Shown one piece after another: positions 4,363-9,390 of a DNA stretch of 9,390 bases (position 1 is the first letter of the stretch; every line of letters starts with the position of its first letter). Location of the stretch: NCBI GenBank assembly GCA_041301185.1, contig JBFYSV010000248.1, positions 1 through 9,390 of the forward strand, written 5' to 3'. The stretch is from JAQBDA01 sp041301185. Lineage in GTDB: Bacteria > Chloroflexota > Anaerolineae > Anaerolineales > UBA4823. The notes under the pieces were generated by a model. The model was not told where the DNA came from. It saw only the letters and a program-made list of their open reading frames with translations, and ran no database searches. Position numbers and translations under genes: made by a program.

Positions 4363-6282
4363 GTGGTTAAGGGTGATACGTATTCATACGAAGCAAAGGA
4401 TATCCAGGTCCTGGAAGGTCTGGAAGCCGTTCGACGCCGACCGGGCATGTATGTGGGTGGGACGGATATCAAAGCGCTGCACCACTTGATCTACGAGGTG
4501 GTGGACAACTCAATCGATGAGGCACTGGCCGGTTCTTGTGACCGTATCGATATCCTGATTCATGAGGATAGCAGCGTCACCGTCAGCGATAACGGACGAG
4601 GTATCCCGGTAGATATTCACCCTCAGATGAAAAAACCCGCCCTTGAAGTGGTAATGACGATGCTGCATGCGGGAGGTAAATTCGGCAGCGGGAGCTATAA
4701 AGTGTCCGGCGGTCTGCACGGTGTGGGTGTTTCAGCCGTCAACGCCCTTTCTGAATGGTGCGAGGTGCTGGTGCAGAGGGATGGCAAGTTGCACTCCCAG
4801 CGATACGAGCGCGGCTACCCCACGGGACCAGTCCAGGTGGTTGGAACGGCTGCCCCAAGTGAAACCGGGACTCGAACCACCTTCAAGTACGATCCGGAAA
4901 TCTTTAAGGGTGAGTTGGATTACCGCTTTGACACCCTGGTTCAACGCTTCCGGGAGATGGCGTTTGTCACCCGCGGGGTGACGATCTATCTGCTGGATGA
5001 GCGCAACGAACGGGAGATGACTTTTTATTTTGAGGGCGGCATTACCTCCTTTGTCCGTTATCTTAATCGCAATCGCCAGACACTTCACCCGGTGGTGCAT
5101 GTGGAAAAAGAAGTTGAAGGAATTACCATCGATGCTGCCATTCAATTCACGGATGCGTTTTCAGAGTCGGTGTATGCCTTTGCCAACACCATCAACACCA
5201 TCGATGGTGGCACCCACCTGACTGGCTTGCGCACGGCGATAACCCGTACGATCAATGATTACGCTCGCCGCAGCGGGCTGCTCAAAGACGCAGACCCTAA
5301 TTTTTCTGGTGATGACACCCGTGAGGGATTGACCGCGATCGTCAGCGTCAAACACCCTGACCCGCAGTTCGAAAGCCAGACGAAAGTCAAGCTAATGAAC
5401 CCCGAGGTGCAGACCTACACCCAACAGGTAGTGGTCGAAGCGTTCAGTTCTTTCCTGGAGGAGAACCCTTCAGCGGGTAGAACCATCGTGCAGAAATGCC
5501 TTACCTCCGCCCGCGCCCGGGACGCTGCTCGCAAAGCCCGGGATCTGGTCATCCGCAAGTCTGCTCTCGAAAGCCTGACCCTGCCTGGAAAACTGGCTGA
5601 CTGTTCAGAACGCGACCCCCAAAAAACCGAGCTCTACATCGTGGAGGGTGATTCGGCAGGTGGAAGCGCCAAGCAAGGGCGTGATCGCCACTTCCAGGCA
5701 GTGCTGCCCTTGCGCGGCAAAATCCTGAATACAGAACGTGCCCGGCTGGATAAAATCCTGGCGAACAACGAGGTAAAAGCCCTGATCTCGGCGTTGGGTA
5801 CAGGTATTGGTGAGTCCTTTGACTTATCTGGGCTGCGCTACGGTCGAGTGGTGGTTATGACGGATGCTGATGTGGACGGAAGCCACATCCGCACCCTGTT
5901 GTTGACTTTTTTCTTTCGCTATATGCAGCAGCTGATCGAAGAAGGGCATTTATATATCGCCCAGCCGCCACTTTACCGAATTGTAAACCGGAATCAAGTC
6001 GAATATGCCTATACCGAGGCTGAAAAAGATCGTATACTAAAAGCAATCGGCAAAGACGCTGATAAAATTGGCATTTCTCGATATAAAGGCTTGGGTGAAA
6101 TGAACCCGGAACAATTGTGGGATACCACGATGGATCCAGCGAAGCGGACTTTGCTTCTGGTCACAATTGAGGATGCCGCCGAGGCTGACCGCACGTTTGA
6201 TATGTTAATGGGATCAGCGGTCCCGCCACGGCGTAGATTTATCCAGACCCATGCCCGGGATGTGAGAAACCTGGATATCTGA
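4363..6282 (+). CDS. gyrB: DNA gyrase subunit B
   Basis: ATPase subunit of DNA gyrase, which with GyrA introduces negative supercoils in the cytoplasm. The preferred start is GTG at 4363 (639 residues): GGAGG (4353-4357) lies 5 nt before it and the family core starts soon after (IQVLEGLEAVRRRPGMYVGG, 14-33). An upstream in-frame ATG at 4300 would add 21 Cys/His-containing residues with no ribosome site. The GHKL ATPase shows E45 and N49 (YEVVDNSIDEAL), D76 in VSDNGRGIPV, the GGLHGVGVSAVN lid and QTK at 339-341 with the ATP-sensing lysine. The TOPRIM domain shows EGDSAGGSA (428-436), PLRGKILNTE (449-458) and DADVDGSHI (501-509). The C-terminal YKGLGEMNPEQLW block and the ending VRNLDI are typical of GyrB rather than ParE. 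R139, the counterpart of the novobiocin-contacting Arg136 of E. coli, is kept. Length is normal for the short GyrB type. gyrA, recF and dnaA are not adjacent here. Confidence 0.96.
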   Translation: MVKGDTYSYEAKDIQVLEGLEAVRRRPGMYVGGTDIKALHHLIYEVVDNSIDEALAGSCDRIDILIHEDSSVTVSDNGRGIPVDIHPQMKKPALEVVMTMLHAGGKFGSGSYKVSGGLHGVGVSAVNALSEWCEVLVQRDGKLHSQRYERGYPTGPVQVVGTAAPSETGTRTTFKYDPEIFKGELDYRFDTLVQRFREMAFVTRGVTIYLLDERNEREMTFYFEGGITSFVRYLNRNRQTLHPVVHVEKEVEGITIDAAIQFTDAFSESVYAFANTINTIDGGTHLTGLRTAITRTINDYARRSGLLKDADPNFSGDDTREGLTAIVSVKHPDPQFESQTKVKLMNPEVQTYTQQVVVEAFSSFLEENPSAGRTIVQKCLTSARARDAARKARDLVIRKSALESLTLPGKLADCSERDPQKTELYIVEGDSAGGSAKQGRDRHFQAVLPLRGKILNTERARLDKILANNEVKALISALGTGIGESFDLSGLRYGRVVVMTDADVDGSHIRTLLLTFFFRYMQQLIEEGHLYIAQPPLYRIVNRNQVEYAYTEAEKDRILKAIGKDADKIGISRYKGLGEMNPEQLWDTTMDPAKRTLLLVTIEDAAEADRTFDMLMGSAVPPRRRFIQTHARDVRNLDI

Positions 6283-6350
6283 TCGTCATACTTCGGCATC
6301 CGGCATGGCCGGAACAGCCTGAACGGATTAGCGGGTACAAAATTTAGACT

Positions 6351-8546
6351 ATGGCCCTGGAACGCGGCACACTCCTTAATCAGCGCTACCGTGTGGTGGA
6401 AATACTCGGCCAGGGGGGGATGGGTGCCGTGTACCGCGCCGTGGACGAGAACCTGGGTGTCGATGTCGCTTTAAAGGAAAACCTTTTCACCACCGAAGAA
6501 TACGCCCGCCAATTCCGGCGTGAAGCTGTAATTCTGGCTACCTTGCGCCATCCCAATTTGACTCGCGTCACGGATCACTTTGAGATCGAGGACAAAGGTC
6601 AATACCTGGTGATGGATTATATCGAGGGGGAAGACCTGCGCCAGCGTATGGATCGGGCAGGGGTCTTGTCTGAGGAAGAAACAATCCTGGTAGGGGCGGC
6701 AGTCTGTGACGCCATTGGTTATCTAGAGTCTTGCTCTCCACCGATCGTTCACCGGGACATAAAACCCGGCAATGTCAAAATTTCCCCCAGCGGACAAATC
6801 TACCTGGTTGACTTTGGCCTGGCTAAGATCATCCAAAGCGGTCAGGCGACTACTACCGGGGCGCGGGCGATGACACCGGGTTATTCGCCACCAGAGCAAT
6901 ACGGCACAGCTCGCACAGATCACCGCTCTGACCTATTTTCTCTGGGCGCGACCCTTTACGCTGCCCTGACGGGAGCCATCCCTGAAGATGCTTTGGCTCG
7001 GGCAATGGAGCAGGCAGAACTGACCCCCATCCGGAAGCACAACAATAAGATCTCACGCCGCCTGACTGCGGTAATTGAAAAATCCCTGGCTATCCGCCCA
7101 GATGAGCGCTTCCAAACCGCGGAGGAGTTCAAACAGGCGCTGCTGGGTGCGGGAGGTTTTATCCGCAGGAAAACCGGCGAATATGTTGTCGCGCCTGCGC
7201 CTGCTGGCTCCGCATCTGCCCCCAATAATCTGCTAAACAGCAATCCGGTCGAGGATCCGCTCACCCCGGGTTATTACCCAACCCCGCGCAACCGCTCTCC
7301 ATTGCCGATTCCGACCAGCGTACCATTGAGCGAGCCCAGACCAGCCCCAGGTGCTAAAAAGAAACGCCGTTACTTAAACATCGTCTTTTTATTATTATTG
7401 GTGATCCTGGCGGGTGGGGCGATCTATCTGTATGATCCCAATTTGCCAGCTCAGGCTTTGGCATTTGTTTTAACCACACCCACCAGCCCGGTGGCAGTTG
7501 TTGAGGAAAGCCCGCTACCGGTGGCTGGTCTTGCTCTAACCGCTTCACCAACCCAAACAAAGCCTCCTTCACCAACGGCTACCCTGGCGCCAAGCGCCAC
7601 ACCAACCACGAAACCAACTGTGAGACCGACAGCAACCCTGGCGGCGGTGAGTAATCCCCTGCCTTCTCCTACTCCATTGCCCACCAAAGTAGGAGGCGGG
7701 GGTGGCCAAATTGCCTTTGCATCCAGACGCAGCGGCACCACGCAGGTCTGGATCATGAACATAGATGGCAGCGGTCTCCGCCAGCTGACCGATATTACCG
7801 AAGGTGCTTGCCAGCCTGAGTGGTCGCCGGATGGGATGCAACTGGCTTTCACCTCACCCTGTGCGAAAAATGAGGAGTTCTACCGCAGCTCGGGGATTTT
7901 CATCATCAATGCCGACGGGAGCGGGTTAACTCCCTTGCCTAGTATGGGCGGTGGTGACTTTGACCCGGTATGGTCGCCAGATGGTAAGCAGATCGCCTTC
8001 ACATCTTTGCGCAATGGTGGTCGCCCTCGGATATATGTGATAAATCTGGAGGATAGTTCGGTAACTCGCATCTCGGAGCAATACGCTTATGACCGTCAGC
8101 CATATTGGTCACCGGATGGAAGCCAAATCGCATTTGTGACGACGCAAAAAGGACCGGTGCAGATCTGGACGATGAATGCGGATGGGAGCAACCCGCAGTT
8201 GTTCTCGCGCAGCGGTGATGCGATCAATTCGCATCCAATCTGGTCACCCGATGGAACGGTAATCCTCTTTACCCAGGTTAGCAATACAGGACGGATACCG
8301 AGTATCGTGGCCGCTTCCTATAACGACGGCGAATACAGCGAATACAAGTACGTGCTGGGTCCTGTTCCGATCCGGGAAGCCAAGTACTCTCCGGATGGCT
8401 TATGGCTGGTATTTGAGAGCTGGCCAGAGGGCAGTAACCATGATATTTATATCATGTCATCCAGCGGCGCCGGCAGAACCCGGTTAACGGATGTCCTGGG
8501 TGATGATTTTGACCCGGTCTGGCGACCGGCGTTAAGCACGCCCTGA
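6351..8546 (+). CDS. Membrane Ser/Thr protein kinase with extracytoplasmic TolB-like propeller
   Basis: A 731-residue one-pass receptor kinase of the PknB type. The cytoplasmic kinase domain spans about 13-266: glycine loop GQGGMGAV (20-27), ATP lysine K42 in VALK, helix-C Glu58, catalytic loop HRDIKPGN (134-141, D136), DFG (154-156), SPPE (179-182) and D194 in HRSDLFSLG. All catalytic residues are present, so it should be active; the activation loop TTTGARAMTPGY offers phospho-acceptor threonines. After a Pro-rich linker comes the basic stop AKKKRR (335-340) and one membrane helix (341-361), then a Pro/Thr-rich stalk (374-446). The outer domain (452-728) has six TolB/WD40-like blades marked by W/Y-SPDG at 491, 541, 586, 631 and 679 and by WRP at 724. 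The propeller replaces the PASTA repeats of classic PknB and may sense a ligand or contact a partner; substrate and signal are unknown. It follows gyrB by 68 bp, with no clear Shine-Dalgarno before the ATG. Confidence 0.93.
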   Translation: MALERGTLLNQRYRVVEILGQGGMGAVYRAVDENLGVDVALKENLFTTEEYARQFRREAVILATLRHPNLTRVTDHFEIEDKGQYLVMDYIEGEDLRQRMDRAGVLSEEETILVGAAVCDAIGYLESCSPPIVHRDIKPGNVKISPSGQIYLVDFGLAKIIQSGQATTTGARAMTPGYSPPEQYGTARTDHRSDLFSLGATLYAALTGAIPEDALARAMEQAELTPIRKHNNKISRRLTAVIEKSLAIRPDERFQTAEEFKQALLGAGGFIRRKTGEYVVAPAPAGSASAPNNLLNSNPVEDPLTPGYYPTPRNRSPLPIPTSVPLSEPRPAPGAKKKRRYLNIVFLLLLVILAGGAIYLYDPNLPAQALAFVLTTPTSPVAVVEESPLPVAGLALTASPTQTKPPSPTATLAPSATPTTKPTVRPTATLAAVSNPLPSPTPLPTKVGGGGGQIAFASRRSGTTQVWIMNIDGSGLRQLTDITEGACQPEWSPDGMQLAFTSPCAKNEEFYRSSGIFIINADGSGLTPLPSMGGGDFDPVWSPDGKQIAFTSLRNGGRPRIYVINLEDSSVTRISEQYAYDRQPYWSPDGSQIAFVTTQKGPVQIWTMNADGSNPQLFSRSGDAINSHPIWSPDGTVILFTQVSNTGRIPSIVAASYNDGEYSEYKYVLGPVPIREAKYSPDGLWLVFESWPEGSNHDIYIMSSSGAGRTRLTDVLGDDFDPVWRPALSTP
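7725..8527 (+). repeat. TolB-like propeller repeats within the kinase gene
   Basis: Recurring units of about 45-50 codons, each with a DGS-containing turn, a WSPDG turn and an IAF/LAF strand. WSPDG-type turns occur at residues 491-495, 541-545, 586-590, 631-635 and 679-683 (YSPDG), with a sixth, degenerate turn at WRP (724-726). Such repeats form a closed beta-propeller and are common in extracytoplasmic sensor or scaffolding domains. Confidence 0.8.
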
Positions 8547-8582
8547 GTTATCGATCTCTTATTTATCAGATGGGTTTTACAA
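8547..8582. other. Short convergent intergenic gap without a visible terminator
   Basis: Only 36 bp separate the stop of the kinase gene and the stop of the copper-chaperone gene on the opposite strand. I see no stable hairpin with a U-tract in either direction, so the two transcripts may overlap. Confidence 0.5.
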
Positions 8583-9074
8583 TCACGGGGCGCGGATTTC
8601 AGCCTCGACCTGAATCTTGCCTGCGTTTTCGAACTCGAGCGTCAAGGGCATTTTTTCGCCTGCCACCAGATCTCCGGTTAGCCCAATTAACATAATATGC
8701 AGCCCGCCCGGTTTCAGCTCAACCTGACCATTGACCGGGACTTCAATGCTTTCCACCGGATGCATGCTCATCACACCATCGACGATTTCGCTGATATGAA
8801 GTTCTGTGTTGTGGGCAGCATCAGTGCTTGCTCTCAGCAGGCGATCGGGCTGGTTACTGTTATTGGTAATGACCATATACGCGGCACTGAGACTCCCGCT
8901 CATATGTCCCATCTCACCGGTTTCCGTACCAGTCTGGTCCTGGTTTTCCATTTCGGCAGATTTGGCTGCACGCGCCCAGGGGTCATCGACTTGAATATTG
9001 GTATCAGAACTTCCCCCACAGCCGCTGACCAACAAAAGCAGCATAGCTATCACTACAATCCATCCCCTTGTCAT
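8583..9074 (-). CDS. PCuAC-type periplasmic copper chaperone lipoprotein (DUF461)
   Basis: A 163-residue copper(I) chaperone of the PCuAC family, known in other bacteria for delivering copper to the CuA centre of cytochrome c oxidase. The signature H-x10-M-x21-H-x-M is met exactly by H93, M104, H126 and M128, within GLHIMLIGL and VMSMHPVESIEVP. The N-terminus is a lipoprotein signal (MTRGWIVVIAMLLLLVSGCG) with lipobox V16-S17-G18-C19, so the protein should be membrane-anchored outside the cytoplasm. Between the family segments DPWARA (31-36) and SAAYMVITN (63-71) lies an insert with M42, M55, H57 and M58, longer and richer in Met/His than the usual short linker, and possibly an extra copper site. 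The ATG at 9074 has a strong Shine-Dalgarno GGGAGG (9082-9087) seven bases upstream and its own promoter at 9178-9206. No oxidase or Sco gene is adjacent in the window. Confidence 0.92.
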   Translation of the reverse strand: MTRGWIVVIAMLLLLVSGCGGSSDTNIQVDDPWARAAKSAEMENQDQTGTETGEMGHMSGSLSAAYMVITNNSNQPDRLLRASTDAAHNTELHISEIVDGVMSMHPVESIEVPVNGQVELKPGGLHIMLIGLTGDLVAGEKMPLTLEFENAGKIQVEAEIRAP

Positions 9075-9177
9075 GAGCGAACCTCCCTCTAGAAAAATGC
9101 GTGTATATCATCGCCGGAGAGCGTACCGGTATCTCATTTTGGAATTACATATATCTGATATTGGTTGGAACTGACCT

Positions 9178-9206
9178 ATTATATGTGCTACTGTGAACTC
9201 TGGCAA
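9178..9206 (-). promoter_or_regulatory. Sigma70-type promoter of the copper-chaperone gene
   Basis: On the minus strand TTGCCA (9201-9206) and TATAAT (9178-9183) are separated by exactly 17 bp: five of six and six of six matches to consensus. Transcription should start near 9171, giving a leader of about 97 nt. The -35 hexamer lies where the -35 region of the opposing flavin-reductase promoter would fall, so the two promoters may compete or share control. Confidence 0.75.
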
Positions 9207-9216
9207 GAATGGCAAT

Positions 9217-9225
9217 TGGTATAAT
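9217..9225 (+). promoter_or_regulatory. Extended -10 promoter giving a leaderless flavin-reductase-like mRNA
   Basis: TGGTATAAT is a perfect extended -10 element (TG-N-TATAAT) ending 7 nt before the ATG at 9233, so the predicted transcript starts at or next to the start codon. No Shine-Dalgarno sequence is present, consistent with leaderless translation. Confidence 0.7.
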
Positions 9226-9232
9226 TCTTACC

Positions 9233-9390
9233 ATGCAATCCAAACCAAGCCCGAAAAACGCGCCGTTTTCAACCCGCTTTTTCCCTCTCCACCTGGCTTT
9301 GCTCAGTGTTGGCGAGAATATTATGCCAATCGGTTACTGGACGGTGATTTCCAAAGAGCCTTTCCGGTTCTTGATCTCCATGGGGGTTGG
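9233..9390 (+). CDS. Flavin-reductase-like protein (partial, C-terminus off the right edge)
   Basis: Only the first 52 codons and two bases are in the window. The translation starts MQSKPSPKNAPFSTRFFPLH and continues with LALLSVGENIMPIGYWTVIS and KEPFRFLISMGVG. The run MPIGYWTVISKEPFRFLISM resembles the start of the flavin reductase-like (FMN-binding split-barrel) domain, in which this strand contacts FMN. Members are FMN-binding oxidoreductases or the reductase part of two-component monooxygenases. The start is fixed by a perfect extended -10 seven bases upstream. The gene is divergent from the copper-chaperone gene. Without the rest of the protein the reaction cannot be named, and family assignment rests on this short segment. 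Confidence 0.65.
   Translation, partial: MQSKPSPKNAPFSTRFFPLHLALLSVGENIMPIGYWTVISKEPFRFLISMGV

Noticed and set aside
4363..6282. Topoisomerase IV subunit ParE instead of GyrB
   Set aside because: The TOPRIM block EGDSAGGSAKQGRDR and the C-terminal ending VRNLDI fit GyrB better. The two are close paralogues and no gyrA/parC neighbour is present to settle it.
6299..6313. TCCGG/CCGGA hairpin between gyrB and the kinase gene as a terminator
   Set aside because: The stem is only five base pairs with a 5-nt loop and no U-tract follows; too weak to call.
7451..7852. Minus-strand open frames opposite the Pro/Thr-rich stalk of the kinase
   Set aside because: They are low-complexity Val/Gly/Ala shadows of repeated Pro/Thr codons; the plus-strand frame is continuous with clear domains.
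8697..9092. Plus-strand open frame opposite the copper-chaperone gene
   Set aside because: The minus-strand frame has an exact copper-binding signature, lipobox and Shine-Dalgarno; the opposite frame has none of these.

Overview
The window reads as a normal chromosomal segment of a bacterium, most likely a member of the Chloroflexota (Anaerolineae-like). This is an inference from three things: the gene styles (an Ala/Pro/Glu-linker lipoprotein solute receptor, and a serine/threonine kinase fused to a TolB-type propeller), a mix of Shine-Dalgarno-led and apparently leaderless genes, and moderate-to-high GC. No marker proves the phylum. I see no RNA genes, CRISPR array, insertion sequence or phage genes.

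Layout. (1) Positions 1-2622, minus strand: the start of a branched-chain amino acid (LIV/HAAT-type) ABC transporter operon. It has a strong sigma70-type promoter, a leader of about 200 nt, a lipoprotein substrate-binding protein, a GC-rich stem-loop, and a LivH-type permease that runs off the left edge. (2) Positions 2651-3145, minus strand: a small stand-alone cyclic-nucleotide-binding-domain protein without a DNA-binding domain. Its stop codon lies just upstream of the transporter promoter. (3) Positions 3288-8546, plus strand, divergent from the previous gene: a six-helix membrane protein of unknown function, DNA gyrase subunit B, and a membrane Ser/Thr kinase with an extracytoplasmic TolB/WD40-like propeller. 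(4) Positions 8583-9074, minus strand, convergent with the kinase: a PCuAC-type periplasmic copper chaperone lipoprotein with its own promoter. (5) Positions 9233-9390, plus strand, divergent: the start of a flavin-reductase-like gene that runs off the right edge.

How the parts work together. The left genes form one uptake system: the lipoprotein captures a substrate outside the membrane and hands it to the LivH/LivM channel; LivM and the ATPases LivG/LivF are expected beyond position 1. The cyclic-nucleotide-binding protein, the kinase and the copper chaperone have no evident shared pathway with it. gyrB is housekeeping.

I did not find a convincing undescribed multi-gene system. The most interesting signals are regulatory. 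Two near-identical extended -10 elements sit 7-9 nt before start codons, suggesting leaderless mRNAs. Three copies of a 7-bp motif lie around the transporter promoter. An orphan, near-perfect Shine-Dalgarno sequence sits in the transporter leader. At protein level, the stand-alone cyclic-nucleotide domain, the propeller kinase and the Met/His-rich insert in the copper chaperone deserve a second look.
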